Assembly (NCBI RefSeq): GCF_023702225.1
Contig: NZ_JAMQCO010000003.1
Span: 258,435 to 322,434, forward strand
From: Aureimonas altamirensis
GTDB taxonomy: Bacteria > Pseudomonadota > Alphaproteobacteria > Rhizobiales > Rhizobiaceae
Direction: 5' to 3'
DNA: 64,000 nucleotides
The notes below the pieces were generated by a model. That model ran no database searches. It had not been told where the DNA came from and was given only the letters and a program-made list of their open reading frames with translations. The translations under genes and the position numbers were made by a program. This document shows positions 1 through 9,258 of the stretch, piece by piece. The stretch's first letter is position 1; every line of letters starts with the position of its first letter.

Positions 1-73
1 TGGCCCCCGACCGACCGGGCTTCGCTATTGCATGAACGGCTATGCCATGGAGTTCACGCCGGAAGGCGACTGA
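1..73 (+). CDS. msrB: Peptide-methionine (R)-S-oxide reductase, C-terminal end only
   Basis: Only the last 23 codons are inside the window (frame beginning at base 2, stop TGA at 71-73). The residues GPRPTGLRYCMNGYAMEF match the end of MsrB, where the sequence GPxPTGLRYCxN carries the catalytic cysteine of the methionine-R-sulfoxide reductase. The enzyme repairs oxidised methionine using thioredoxin. The zinc-binding CxxC pairs and the N-terminus are off the left edge, so intactness cannot be judged. The assignment rests on a short but very characteristic motif. Its stop lies 65 bp before the oligopeptidase start, on the same strand. Confidence 0.8.
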   Translation, partial: GPRPTGLRYCMNGYAMEFTPEGD

Positions 74-138
74 ACATCCGATCGTCGGGCCGGATTCTCC
101 GGCCCGACCGCCCCTTCCCTTTCCAACATGAGATTCCC

Positions 139-2235
139 ATGCTGAAGATCCCCGTCGGCGCCGTCGCGCCCGTGGCGCCCGAGCGCCCGGAAAGCCATAC
201 CATCCACGGCATCGAACGCACCGACCCTTACGGCTGGTTGCGGGCCGCGAACTGGCAGGAGATGTTTCACGACACGACCCTTCTGGACCCGGCGATCCGC
301 GATTACCTGGAGGCCGAGAACGCCTACCAGGAACAGGTGCTCCGCCCCACGGCCGCCCTGCGCGAGCGGTTGATCGCGGAGATGCGCGGACGCATCAAGG
401 AAGATGATTCCTCCGTTCCGGCGGCGGATGGGCCTTTCGCCTACGGAATCTCCTACCAGGCCGGCGCCGAGTATCCGCGCTTCATCCGGACCCCACGCGA
501 CGGAGGTGCGGAGGAAATCCTGCTGGACGTGCCGCATGAAGCCGGCGCGCGCAGCTACTTCTCGCTGGGCACCGCCACGCATGCGCCCGACCATACGCGG
601 CTGGCCTGGAGCTACGACGACAAGGGTTCGGAATTCTATACGATCGCGGTCCGCGACCTTGCCAGCGGTACGGACGATGTCGTCCGCATCGGCGAAACCG
701 GCGGCGACGCGACGTGGAGCGCCGGTTCCGACGGCTTCTTCTACACACGGATGAACGCCAATCACCGCCCGGACAAGCTCTACTATCACCGGCTCGGCAC
801 GCCGGCCGACGCCGACCGGCTCGTCTTCGAGGAGACGGATGCCGGCTTCTTCATGAATGCGGGGGACACCCAGTCGCGCGCCTTCGTGACGATCGACCTG
901 CACGATCACGAGACGTCCGAGGTCTGGCTTGTGCCGGCCGGCGATCCGGAAGCCGCACCCCGCCTCGTGGCGCCGCGGGAAACAGGTGTGGAGTACAGCG
1001 TCGACGAGGCCGGCGGCCTCCTCTACATCCTCACCAATGCCGGTGGAGCCAAGGATTTCAAGATCGTCACCGTGTCGGCCGATACGCCGGGGCGCGAAGG
1101 CTGGACGGATCTGATCCCGCACGAGGCCGGGCGGCTGATCCTGTCGCATTTCGTACTCAAGCGCCATCTCGTCTGGCTGGAGCGTCGCGACGGACTGCCC
1201 CGCATCGTGGTGCACCGCCTGTCGGACGGGGAGCAGCACTCGGTCGCCTTCGACGAAGAAGCCTATGCACTCGGTCTTTCGGGCACCTACGAGTTCGACA
1301 CGACGGTCATCCGCTTCAGCTATTCCTCGCTGACGACGCCGGCACAGACATTCGAATACGATGTGGAGAGCCGCGAGAGACGGCTGCTCAAGACCCAGGA
1401 GGTCCCGTCCGGCCACGATCCGGCGGATTACGTGACGCGACGCATCATGGCGCCGGCCCCGGACGGCGAACTGGTGCCCGTTTCGCTGCTCTATCGCCGC
1501 GATACGCCACTGGACGGCAGTGCCCCGTGCCTCCTCTACGGCTACGGCGCCTACGGCATCACCATTCCGGCAAGCTTCAACTCGAACGCGCTGTCGCTCG
1601 TCGATCGCGGCTTTGTCTGGGCGATCGCCCATATCCGGGGCGGCAAGGACAAGGGCTTCGCCTGGTACGAACAAGGCCGCCGCGAATTCAAGGAGAACAC
1701 CTTCACCGACTTCATCGCGGCAGCACGCCATCTGGTTGCGGAGAGGTTCACGGCGCATGACCGCATCGTGGCGCATGGCGGCTCGGCCGGCGGCATGCTG
1801 ATGGGTGCCGTCGCCAACATGGCGCCCGATGCATTCGGCGGCATCGTCGCCTCCGTTCCCTTCGTCGACGTGCTCAACACGATGCTCGACGACAGCCTGC
1901 CCCTCACCCCGCCGGAATGGCCGGAATGGGGCAACCCGATCGCCTCGCAGGCCGATTACGCGCGCATCGCGGCCTACAGCCCCTACGACAACGTCGGCGC
2001 CAGGAATTACCCGCCCATTCTTGCGCTGGCCGGCCTGACGGACCCGCGCGTCACCTATTGGGAGCCGGCCAAATGGGTTGCGCGGCTGCGCAAGCTGAAG
2101 GCGGGCGACAGCCCCGTCCTGTTGAAGACCAACATGGATGCAGGCCATGCCGGCGCCTCGGGTCGGTTTGCCCGGCTGGAGGAGACGGCGCTCGTCTACG
2201 CTTTCGCGCTGGCCGTCACAGGGAAGGACGGCTGA
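139..2235 (+). CDS. ptrB: Oligopeptidase B (prolyl oligopeptidase family S9A)
   Basis: A 698-residue cytosolic serine peptidase of the S9A family, the usual length for oligopeptidase B, which cuts short peptides after Arg or Lys. The N-terminal part (about 1-420) is the seven-bladed propeller that gates access. The C-terminal alpha/beta-hydrolase domain carries the nucleophile in GGSAGG (Ser549), with Asp635 in GLTDPRV and His670 in DAGHAG completing the triad. An in-frame upstream ATG at 28 would overlap the end of msrB; I prefer ATG 139 because homologues start close to the DPYGWLR motif and the preceding residues are unlike the family. It is followed by a strong hairpin before the convergent sodB. 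Confidence 0.9.
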   Translation: MLKIPVGAVAPVAPERPESHTIHGIERTDPYGWLRAANWQEMFHDTTLLDPAIRDYLEAENAYQEQVLRPTAALRERLIAEMRGRIKEDDSSVPAADGPFAYGISYQAGAEYPRFIRTPRDGGAEEILLDVPHEAGARSYFSLGTATHAPDHTRLAWSYDDKGSEFYTIAVRDLASGTDDVVRIGETGGDATWSAGSDGFFYTRMNANHRPDKLYYHRLGTPADADRLVFEETDAGFFMNAGDTQSRAFVTIDLHDHETSEVWLVPAGDPEAAPRLVAPRETGVEYSVDEAGGLLYILTNAGGAKDFKIVTVSADTPGREGWTDLIPHEAGRLILSHFVLKRHLVWLERRDGLPRIVVHRLSDGEQHSVAFDEEAYALGLSGTYEFDTTVIRFSYSSLTTPAQTFEYDVESRERRLLKTQEVPSGHDPADYVTRRIMAPAPDGELVPVSLLYRRDTPLDGSAPCLLYGYGAYGITIPASFNSNALSLVDRGFVWAIAHIRGGKDKGFAWYEQGRREFKENTFTDFIAAARHLVAERFTAHDRIVAHGGSAGGMLMGAVANMAPDAFGGIVASVPFVDVLNTMLDDSLPLTPPEWPEWGNPIASQADYARIAAYSPYDNVGARNYPPILALAGLTDPRVTYWEPAKWVARLRKLKAGDSPVLLKTNMDAGHAGASGRFARLEETALVYAFALAVTGKDG

Positions 2236-2243
2236 GGAAACGC

Positions 2244-2279
2244 AAGGGCCCTCCCGGCGATGTCGCCGGGAGGGCCCTT
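2244..2279. terminator. Perfect inverted repeat between convergent ptrB and sodB
   Basis: Arms AAGGGCCCTCCCGGCGA and its exact reverse complement are separated by two bases, so the hairpin forms on both strands. It starts 9 bp after the ptrB stop and ends 29 bp from the sodB stop. Only two U residues follow, so a Rho-independent role is likely but not proven. It probably serves both genes. Confidence 0.7.
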
Positions 2280-2308
2280 CGAACCATGCACAAGGTCCGG
2301 CGTCGCGC

Positions 2309-2911
2309 TCAGCGCGTCGCGGCCTCGTAGCGCTCCAGCACATAATCCCAGTTGATGAGATTATCGACGAAGGCTTCCAGGTACTTCGGCCGCAGGTTGC
2401 GGTAGTCGATGTAATAGGAGTGCTCCCAGACATCGACGCCGAGGATCGGCGTGCCGCCGTGAACCAGCGGGTTCTCGCCGTTCGGCGTCTTGGAGATTTC
2501 GAGCTTGCCATCCTTTACGGACACCCAGGCCCAGCCCGAGCCGAACTGGCCCTTGCCCGCCTCGATGAAGTCGGTGCGGAACTTGTCGTAGCCGCCGAGG
2601 TCGGAATCGAAGGCCGTCTGCAGTTTCCCCGGGAGGGACTTGCCTCCCCCGTTCGGTGCCATCCACTTCCAGAAATGGATGTGGTTGTAATGCTGGGCGG
2701 CATTGTTGAAGAGCGGCTGGTTCTTGCCGAAAGACTGCTTGACCACCTCTTCCACGGAGGCATCGCCGAGGCCCGCTTCCGCCGCCAGCTTGTTGCCCGT
2801 TTCCACATAGGCATTGTGATGCTTGTCGTGGTGGAATTCGAGCGTTTCCTTGGACATGTACGGCCCCAGCGCGTCGTAGGCATAGGGCAGTTCAGGCAGG
2901 GTGAAAGCCAT
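2309..2911 (-). CDS. sodB: Superoxide dismutase [Fe]
   Basis: A 200-residue Fe/Mn superoxide dismutase that converts superoxide to peroxide and oxygen in the cytoplasm. The metal ligands are visible: His27 in LEFHHDKHH, His77 in QHYNHIHFW, and the Asp and His of GVDVWEHSYYIDYRN near the C-terminus. Gln73 in the NNAAQHYNH segment is at the place typical of iron rather than manganese enzymes, so Fe is the more likely metal; cambialism cannot be excluded. There is no signal peptide. The gene is convergent with ptrB and has its own promoter region in the 83 bp to the aminotransferase gene. Confidence 0.95.
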   Translation of the reverse strand: MAFTLPELPYAYDALGPYMSKETLEFHHDKHHNAYVETGNKLAAEAGLGDASVEEVVKQSFGKNQPLFNNAAQHYNHIHFWKWMAPNGGGKSLPGKLQTAFDSDLGGYDKFRTDFIEAGKGQFGSGWAWVSVKDGKLEISKTPNGENPLVHGGTPILGVDVWEHSYYIDYRNLRPKYLEAFVDNLINWDYVLERYEAATR

Positions 2912-2994
2912 TTCGTCAGTTCCCTTCTGATCGTCATTCTTCGCTCGGACATCAGTCCGATGAATTTCCTAATTAGGGGCGGATGCCCGATTTG

Positions 2995-3897
2995 TCAGCC
3001 GCCTGCCTTTTCCAATTGCAGTCCTGCAGCGGAATTTTTGCCCTGCCGGGCGAAGGCGAAATAGAGTTCTCGGGCCCGCTCGGCAAAGGCTCCGACCTTC
3101 AGCATGCGCCCTTCGATGCCCGTCACGGGAACCACCTTGGAATGGTTGCCCGTGGAAAAGATTTCGTCCGCCTGCATGAAGTCTTCGACGGCAAGGCTCT
3201 TTTCGATCACCTCGACGCCATCCTTCCGCAGCAGTCCGATCACGCGCTGGCGTGTGATTCCGTTGAGGAAACAGCCGTTCGGTACGGGCGTATAGACGAT
3301 GCCGTCCTTCGCCATGAAGATGTTCGACGTTCCGGTTTCGGCAACGTTGCCCACGACGTCCCGCACCAGTGCGTTGTCGTATCCCCTGCCCTTCGCTTCC
3401 ATGATGGCGCGGGCATTGTTGGGATAGAGGCAGCCGGCCTTGGCGGCGGTCGGCATCGTCTCGGGCGTCGGGCGGCGGAAGCTGGAAATGCCGAGCGTGA
3501 AACCCGACGATGCGATCATCGGCGATTCGTAGAGGCACAGGCAGAAGCGCGTCGTCTCGGGGTCGGCCGGCACGCCCATGTAGCCTCCATCCTCGGCCCA
3601 GTACATCGGGCGGATGTAGACCGCCGTGCCTCCGTCGAACTTCGCCAGCCCCTCATGCGTCAGACGCACGATCTCCGCCGCCTCGACCGTGGGCTTCAGC
3701 CCCAGGGCCAGCGCCGAACGGTTGACGCGGGCGGCATGAAGGTCGAGGTCGGGCGCGAGGCCCTCGAACCAGCGCGCCCCGTCGAAGACCGAGGAGCCGA
3801 GCCAGAAGACATGGCTGCGCGGCCCGACCAGAGCGGGATTTCCCTCGAGCCATTCGCCCTGGAAAAAGGTGACGGTCCGCGAAAATTCGATGGCCAT
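2995..3897 (-). CDS. ilvE: Branched-chain amino-acid aminotransferase (class IV, PLP)
   Basis: A 300-residue fold-type IV aminotransferase that moves amino groups between glutamate and branched-chain 2-oxo acids. Visible family features are the N-terminal FQGEWLEG and DGARWFEG segments, the PLP lysine in MEAKGRGYDNALVRD, and ETGTSNIF binding the cofactor phosphate. An in-frame start at 3987 would add 30 residues unlike any homologue, so ATG 3897 is used. The gene diverges from an L,D-transpeptidase across 152 bp. Class IV also includes D-amino-acid aminotransferase and aminodeoxychorismate lyase; the sequence resembles the short alphaproteobacterial IlvE group, but substrate range is an inference. 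Confidence 0.82.
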   Translation of the reverse strand: MAIEFSRTVTFFQGEWLEGNPALVGPRSHVFWLGSSVFDGARWFEGLAPDLDLHAARVNRSALALGLKPTVEAAEIVRLTHEGLAKFDGGTAVYIRPMYWAEDGGYMGVPADPETTRFCLCLYESPMIASSGFTLGISSFRRPTPETMPTAAKAGCLYPNNARAIMEAKGRGYDNALVRDVVGNVAETGTSNIFMAKDGIVYTPVPNGCFLNGITRQRVIGLLRKDGVEVIEKSLAVEDFMQADEIFSTGNHSKVVPVTGIEGRMLKVGAFAERARELYFAFARQGKNSAAGLQLEKAGG

Positions 3898-4049
3898 TGC
3901 GCTCTCCGTATATCTGCGTTCGCGCGAGTGATAGGCCCTTTGCACGCGCCTGCCAACGCCGCGCGATGCATGGTGGAACATTCGCAACCTTTGGCGGTTA
4001 CCTTAAGAGGGAATTTGAGTTCTTTAGCGTTCGACGATCAAGGCGGGAC

Positions 4050-4757
4050 ATGACGGACATCATCGATTTCAACGGCCTCACGCGGCGTCATCTGCTGGTG
4101 GGGCTGGGGGCAACCGCTGCGCTTGCGCTCGCCGGCTGCACGACCACCGACCGGGCCTCCATTGCCGACTTGCCCAGCCGGGGCAACCTGCCGCCCGAAT
4201 ATCTGGCGGCCTATGGCCCGATCGAGGACGGCGGCTTCACCATTCCGGCGATCGATCTGAACCGGATGGATCCGCAATTCCTGCGCCGCGAGGTCGCATA
4301 TAACGGCCCCGAAGCGCCCGGAACGATCATCATCGATACGCCGACGCGTTTCGCCTACCTGATCCAGCCCGGCGGAACGGCCATGCGCTACGGCGTCGGG
4401 ATCGGTCGGGATGGCTTCGCCTGGGACGGCCGCGCCCGTGTCCAGTACAAGCGGCGGTGGCCGCGCTGGACACCGCCCGCGGAGATGATCGCGCGCCAGC
4501 CCGAGTTGGAGCAGTATCGCCAGGGGATGGAGCCAGGCCTCATGAACCCGCTCGGCCCCCGGGCGCTGTACCTGTTCCAGAACGGCAAGGACACGCTCTA
4601 CCGGCTGCACGGAACGCCGGAGTGGTGGACCATCGGCAAGGCGGTGTCGTCCGGCTGCGTACGCTTCATGAATCACGACATCATCGACCTTTACGATCGT
4701 GCCGCCGACGGCGCGACGGTGATCGTCAACCAGCAGAGTGGGGCGATTATCGTCTGA
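4050..4757 (+). CDS. L,D-transpeptidase (YkuD), secreted lipoprotein
   Basis: A 235-residue cell-wall enzyme with a YkuD catalytic domain. The motif HGTPEW followed by SSGCVRFMN places the catalytic Cys203 and its histidine. Such enzymes form 3-3 peptidoglycan cross-links or attach outer membrane proteins to the wall. The N-terminus has a twin-arginine-like TRRHLLVGLG followed by a hydrophobic stretch and the lipobox LAGC, so it is probably an exported lipoprotein. ATG 4050 is preceded by AAGGCGGG; the longer frame from 3897 lies in the divergent promoter region of ilvE. A second, smaller member lies at 32657. Confidence 0.88.
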   Translation: MTDIIDFNGLTRRHLLVGLGATAALALAGCTTTDRASIADLPSRGNLPPEYLAAYGPIEDGGFTIPAIDLNRMDPQFLRREVAYNGPEAPGTIIIDTPTRFAYLIQPGGTAMRYGVGIGRDGFAWDGRARVQYKRRWPRWTPPAEMIARQPELEQYRQGMEPGLMNPLGPRALYLFQNGKDTLYRLHGTPEWWTIGKAVSSGCVRFMNHDIIDLYDRAADGATVIVNQQSGAIIV

Positions 4758-4775
4758 TCGGATGCGAGCGGGTTC

Positions 4776-6302
4776 CTACCGCCCGCGCCGAAAGCCGCCG
4801 AGGATGCCGCGCAGCACTGCATTGGTGACCTGCGTGGCGACGGTCCGGCCAACCGACTTCATGATCGCCTCCGTCACCGTCTGCCGCTGATAGCCGGATG
4901 CGCGCCGGCGGGGCGCCGGCGCCGGCGCCTCCGGCCTGTCGCCGAAATCCGGTATCGGCAGGCGGCGCTGCGGCACGTCGGCGCCCGCAGCCTCGGCCAG
5001 CTTTTCGTCGGCCCGCCGGTTGAGGATCTCGTAGGCCGACTCGCGGTCCACCGCCGTGTCGTATCGACCGCGCACGGGGCTGTCGCTCATGACGGCGCGG
5101 CGTTCCGCATCGTCCAGGGGCCCCACGCGTCCGACCGGCGGACGGATCAGGCATCGCTGCACGACGCTCGGGACGCCGCCCTTGCCGAGGGTCGACACGA
5201 GAGCTTCGCCGACGCCCAGTTCCGTGATGGCCTTGAACGTGTCGAAATCCGGATTGGGACGGAATGTCGAGGCGGCCGTGCGCACGGCCTTCTGCTCGCG
5301 CGGGGTATAGGCGCGCAACGCATGCTGCACGCGGTTACCGAGTTGAGCGAGCACGCTTTCGGGCACATCCATCGGGTTCTGCGTCACGAAATACACGCCC
5401 ACGCCCTTGGACCGGATCAGCTTGACCACCTGCTCGATACGGTCGACCAGCGCCTTGGGTGCGTCATCGAACAAGAGATGCGCTTCGTCGAAGAAGAAGA
5501 CGAGCCTGGGTTTGTCCGGATCGCCCACTTCGGGCATCTCCTCGAACAATTCCGACAGCAGCCACAGAAGAAAGGTCGCATAGAGGCGCGGGCTCGACAT
5601 CAGCCTGTCGGCTGCCAGCACGCTTACATAGCCGCGCCCGTCGCGGTCGACGCGCATGAGGTCGTCGATGGCCATGGCCGGCTCGCCGAAGAAATTGCGG
5701 GCCCCCTGGTTCTCCAGCACCAGCAACTGGCGCTGGATCGCACCGACGCTGGCCTTGGCCACGTTGCCGTAGCGCCGCGAAATCTCGTCCGCCTGCTCGG
5801 AGACATGGGTCAGCATGGCCTGAAGATCCTTCAGGTCCAGCAGCAGCAGCCCCTGCTCGTCGGCGATGCGGAAGGCGATGTTGAGCACGCCCTCCTGCGG
5901 CTCGGTCAGATCCATCAGCCGCGACAGGAGAAGCGGTCCCATCTCCGATACGGTCGTGCGGACCGGATGCCCCTTCTCGCCGAAGAGATCCCAGAAAATC
6001 GCCGGGGAATAGTCGTTCACATAGGGGTCCAACCCGACTTCGCCGGCGCGCTTGACGAGGAAGTCCTTTTCTTCGCCGCGCACTGCGAGGCCGGAAAGGT
6101 CGCCCTTGACGTCGGCGCAGAAGACGGGAACGCCCGCAGCGGAAAACCCCTCGGCCAGCACCTGCAGCGTCACCGTCTTGCCGGTGCCGGTGGCGCCCGT
6201 GACGAGGCCGTGGCGGTTTGCGTATTTCAGCACCAGTTCCTCAGGCGTGGGCGTGCCCCGGGAGACACTCGCCCCGAGAAACAGCTGACCGTCTTCCTGC
6301 AT
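4776..6302 (-). CDS. YjgR/HerA-like P-loop ATPase (DUF853)
   Basis: A 508-residue protein with Walker A GATGTGKT (residues 36-43) and a Walker B VFFFDEAHLLF near residue 267. It has the arrangement of the DUF853/YjgR family, relatives of the HerA/FtsK translocases, whose cellular role is not established. A basic, Pro/Ala-rich linker (around 440-470) precedes a C-terminal segment rich in Gly and Arg. The start at 6302 is favoured by GGAGGG eight bases upstream; in-frame starts at 6341 and 6380 lack such a site. It diverges from the small gene at 6398. Length agrees with E. coli YjgR (about 500). Confidence 0.85.
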   Translation of the reverse strand: MQEDGQLFLGASVSRGTPTPEELVLKYANRHGLVTGATGTGKTVTLQVLAEGFSAAGVPVFCADVKGDLSGLAVRGEEKDFLVKRAGEVGLDPYVNDYSPAIFWDLFGEKGHPVRTTVSEMGPLLLSRLMDLTEPQEGVLNIAFRIADEQGLLLLDLKDLQAMLTHVSEQADEISRRYGNVAKASVGAIQRQLLVLENQGARNFFGEPAMAIDDLMRVDRDGRGYVSVLAADRLMSSPRLYATFLLWLLSELFEEMPEVGDPDKPRLVFFFDEAHLLFDDAPKALVDRIEQVVKLIRSKGVGVYFVTQNPMDVPESVLAQLGNRVQHALRAYTPREQKAVRTAASTFRPNPDFDTFKAITELGVGEALVSTLGKGGVPSVVQRCLIRPPVGRVGPLDDAERRAVMSDSPVRGRYDTAVDRESAYEILNRRADEKLAEAAGADVPQRRLPIPDFGDRPEAPAPAPRRRASGYQRQTVTEAIMKSVGRTVATQVTNAVLRGILGGFRRGR

Positions 6303-6397
6303 GTTCACCCTCCGCTTGCCGTTCACGCCAGCCTTTGCCATGGTCCCGCCGTGCCCGGCGGGTTGCCGGACGATCGCCAAAGTCAGGACTACCAGAA

Positions 6398-6748
6398 ATG
6401 GACGATCTCTTCTCCCGTATATCAGCTGCGGCCGAGATTTCGGAAAGCGATGCCCGTCAGGCCGTTGGATACATCCTCGCCTACATGCACGCCGAAAGCG
6501 AAGATGATTCGCTGCGCGGGATGGTGTCGGCCACCCCCGGGGCGGCGGACGCCCTGGCGGCGGCCGATGGTTACGATGGCAGCGGCGGCATCATGGGCCT
6601 GGGCGCCCGCTTGATGGGGCTCGGCCTCGACATGGAGCAGATCCGCGACGTCGCGGAAAACTTCGTCGCCGTCGCGCGCGAACATGCCGGGGACGAGACG
6701 GTGGACAAGGCCATCGCCTCGGTGCCCGCGCTCGCCCAGTTCATCTGA
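6398..6748 (+). CDS. Small helical protein, DUF2780-like
   Basis: A 116-residue, predicted all-helical cytoplasmic protein. It has the pattern of DUF2780/VcgC-type proteins: an N-terminal segment, then SAxPGA, a Gly-rich GSGGIMGLGARLMGLGL, and a closing helix with a repeated DxVxxAxxSVPAL. No function is known to me for that family and the match is by pattern only. ATG 6398 is the first start after the divergent promoter region. The corA start follows the stop after 12 bp, so the two are probably cotranscribed. Confidence 0.6.
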   Translation: MDDLFSRISAAAEISESDARQAVGYILAYMHAESEDDSLRGMVSATPGAADALAAADGYDGSGGIMGLGARLMGLGLDMEQIRDVAENFVAVAREHAGDETVDKAIASVPALAQFI

Positions 6749-6760
6749 ACGGCTTTCGCG

Positions 6761-7852
6761 ATGATCCTCGCCTATGTGTTCGCCGATGGGCGCATGCGCC
6801 CGGTCGCCTCGGCCGGTGCGCATTTTCCCCCTGACGCCATCTGGCTCGATCTCTTCGACCCCACCCAGGAAGAAGTCGCCGCCATCGAGAAGCACCTTGC
6901 CATCGACGTTCCGACGCCCGAGGAAATGCGCGAGATCGAAGTCTCGAGCCGCCTCTACACCGAGGACGGCGCCGACTTCATGACGCTGCTTTTGCCGCAT
7001 GGGCGCCAGGCGACCGGCGTAGCGCAGTTCGCACCCGTCACCTTCATCCTGGCGCGCACGTCCCTCATCACCCTGCGCTACAGCGAGCCGCGCAGCTTCG
7101 AGCTGTATGCGGCCAAGTTGTGCCGCGAGCCCGTGTCGCTCGACCTGACCTTGCCGCCCACGCCCGAGGACGTCGAGGCCGCGGGTCCGGCCGAAGACGG
7201 CGCGGTGCAGCAGCCGTCCACGGCCGGACCGTCCCGCAAGCCGCCTCGCGCGCCGCGCCCGGAGGTCATCCTGCTCGGGCTGCTGGAGGCGGTGGTGGAT
7301 CGCGTCGCCGACCTTCTGGAAGGTACGGCCGTCGATCTCGACCACACCGCCAAGGATATCTTCCAGTCTTCGGAGCAGCGCGCTCCCATAGCCAACGCAC
7401 GCTACAAGGAGATGCTGCGGCAGATCGGCCGGTGCGCCGACCTCGCCTCCCGTACGCGGGAAGCGCTCGCCACATTCGACCGGATGCTTCCCTTCGCCCA
7501 GCTTGCCTTCGACCGTCGCAAGGCGCCGAAGGAACTGAAGACCCGCATCAAGGCGATGTCGCGCGACATACAGTCCCTCAACGACTTCGCGGCCTTCCTG
7601 AACAACAAGACCAACTTCCTGCTCGACACGGCCGTCGGCATGATCTCGATCGAGCAGAACGCGATCATCAAGATCTTCTCGGTGGCGGCCGTCGGTTTCA
7701 TGCCGCCGACGCTGATCGCGTCGATCTACGGCATGAACTTCCAGGACATGCCGGAACTGTCCTGGCATTTCGGATATCCGGTGGCGATCGCCGGCATGTT
7801 CGTCTCGGCGATCCTGCCGCTCGCCTATTTCCGCTACAAGCGATGGCTATGA
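6761..7852 (+). CDS. corA: CorA-family divalent metal transporter
   Basis: A 363-residue CorA-type channel for Mg2+ (or Co2+/Ni2+). The large N-terminal cytoplasmic domain ends in a long helix, followed by two C-terminal membrane segments. The selectivity motif YGMNF sits at the end of the first one, as required. An unusual Pro/Ala-rich insert near residues 130-165 ([13 protein letters not shown]) interrupts the cytoplasmic domain. The last two membrane helices are at about 300-320 and 333-353. The gene overlaps the convergent pqqE by 6 bp at its stop, leaving no room for a terminator. Confidence 0.9.
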   Translation: MILAYVFADGRMRPVASAGAHFPPDAIWLDLFDPTQEEVAAIEKHLAIDVPTPEEMREIEVSSRLYTEDGADFMTLLLPHGRQATGVAQFAPVTFILARTSLITLRYSEPRSFELYAAKLCREPVSLDLTLPPTPEDVEAAGPAEDGAVQQPSTAGPSRKPPRAPRPEVILLGLLEAVVDRVADLLEGTAVDLDHTAKDIFQSSEQRAPIANARYKEMLRQIGRCADLASRTREALATFDRMLPFAQLAFDRRKAPKELKTRIKAMSRDIQSLNDFAAFLNNKTNFLLDTAVGMISIEQNAIIKIFSVAAVGFMPPTLIASIYGMNFQDMPELSWHFGYPVAIAGMFVSAILPLAYFRYKRWL

Positions 7853-8983
7853 GGCCCGCCCGAACTGGCGGTAGGCGGCGGGGCCGGGGTCGCGGGAGGC
7901 CGCCTCGGTAACGGCCATGTCCTTTACCCGCTCGTGGAAGGCCGATTTGATGCAGGCCGGATCGGCGTTGGAGGCATCGCCCGTCAGGGCGAGGGCCTGG
8001 CAGCGGCATCCGCCGAGATCGATCATCTTGCGCTCGCAACTGGCGCAGGGCTCCTTCATCCAGCCCGTACCGCGATAGGCTTCGAAAGCCGGCGACGTCG
8101 TCCATATCTCCTGCAGCGAACGATCGCGCACCGACCAGAATTCCAGATGCCCGATGGTCTGCGCCGCGTGACACGGCAGCACCATGCCGGACGGCGTGAC
8201 GCTGAAGGTCCGCAGCCCCCAACCGCCGTTGCACAGCTTCGGAAAGCGCGCGTAATAATCGGGAAATACGGCATCGATCGCAAGGCGCCCCTTCAGCGCT
8301 TCGCGCGCGGCGGCGATCTCCTCGATGGTTCTGTCCACATCCTCGCGACGCGGCATAAGCTGCGCCCTGTTCTTCAGCGCCCAGCCATAATATTGCGTAT
8401 GCGCCACCTCAAGCCGCTTGGCGCCCAGCGCCAGCGCCTTGTCGATCATCAGGGGCACCTGATGAATGTTCTGGCGGTGGATGACGGCGTTCAACGTCAG
8501 TGGAAACCCCCGCGCGACGACGGCATGGGCGAAGGCCTCCTTGCGTTCGAACGCCCCCTTCATGCCGCCTACCCGCTCGGTGATCTCCGGATCGGCCCCC
8601 TGCATCGACAACTGGATATGGTCCAGCCCGGCCGCCAGGAGGCGGTCCAGCATGTCCTCACCCACGGCGATGCCGGACGTGATGAGGTTGGTATACAGGC
8701 CGGCGGCGGCGGCATGCGCCGTCAGGTCCACGATGTCCTTCCGGGCGGTCGGCTCCCCGCCCGAAAGATGGACGTGGATCACGCCCATCTCCGCTGCCTG
8801 GTCGAAGACGCGCTTCCAGTCGTCGGTCGACAATTCCGCGGAGCGCGTCTCCAACTCGAGCGGGTTGGAGCAGTAGGTGCAGCGCAAGGGGCAACGATGC
8901 GTCAATTCGGCCAGGACGCCGATGGGGGCGGGCGGCGCGGGGTGCGGCGTGGGCATGGCCCGTGGATGCGGCATCTCGTTCAT
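7847..8983 (-). CDS. pqqE: PQQ biosynthesis radical SAM enzyme PqqE
   Basis: A 378-residue radical SAM/SPASM protein that makes the Glu-Tyr carbon-carbon cross-link in PqqA, the first step of pyrroloquinoline quinone synthesis. The radical SAM cluster cysteines are Cys31, Cys35 and Cys38 in CPLRCTYC. The GGEPTARKD segment binds SAM. The C-terminal SPASM domain carries the auxiliary cluster cysteines, including CHAAQ, CASCERK and GGCRCQA. The N-terminus has a Pro/His-rich tail of about 20 residues. The start overlaps the pqqD stop by 4 bp (ATGA). It is the last gene of the operon. Confidence 0.95.
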   Translation of the reverse strand: MNEMPHPRAMPTPHPAPPAPIGVLAELTHRCPLRCTYCSNPLELETRSAELSTDDWKRVFDQAAEMGVIHVHLSGGEPTARKDIVDLTAHAAAAGLYTNLITSGIAVGEDMLDRLLAAGLDHIQLSMQGADPEITERVGGMKGAFERKEAFAHAVVARGFPLTLNAVIHRQNIHQVPLMIDKALALGAKRLEVAHTQYYGWALKNRAQLMPRREDVDRTIEEIAAAREALKGRLAIDAVFPDYYARFPKLCNGGWGLRTFSVTPSGMVLPCHAAQTIGHLEFWSVRDRSLQEIWTTSPAFEAYRGTGWMKEPCASCERKMIDLGGCRCQALALTGDASNADPACIKSAFHERVKDMAVTEAASRDPGPAAYRQFGRAS

Positions 8984-9258
8984 AGGACCACCAGTTGCTT
9001 TTCTTCCAGTTCGGAAAGGAACCCCTCCACATCGGGCCGGATCACAGAGACATCGGCAGCGAAATTGGCGGCAAGATCGGCGACGATTTCGTCCAGCCTA
9101 CGCCTGCCGTCCACCCGTTTCAAAATTTCCGTCGCCACGCCGTCCGCTTCGAAGATGCGCTCCGGCCCCACCAGTATGTGGCGCCCGCGCGTCTTGTCCT
9201 CCCGAAAGCGTACGCCGTGCGGAAAGCGCGGCACCAGTTCGTCGGCAAGGCCGGTCAT
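8980..9258 (-). CDS. pqqD: PQQ peptide chaperone PqqD
   Basis: A 92-residue winged-helix protein that binds the PqqA precursor peptide and presents it to PqqE. Recognisable family features are [17 protein letters not shown] at the start, the PERIFEADG strand, and the final EFLxxL-like helix [14 protein letters not shown]. The reading frame continues upstream without a stop, but ATG 9258 overlaps the pqqC stop by 4 bp and matches the family length. PqqD is fused to PqqC or PqqE in some species; here it is separate. Confidence 0.93.
   Translation of the reverse strand: MTGLADELVPRFPHGVRFREDKTRGRHILVGPERIFEADGVATEILKRVDGRRRLDEIVADLAANFAADVSVIRPDVEGFLSELEEKQLVVL

Noticed and set aside
40-2511. 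An 823-codon minus-strand frame across the left end
   Set aside because: It runs antisense to msrB and ptrB and into sodB in another frame; it is a composition artefact.
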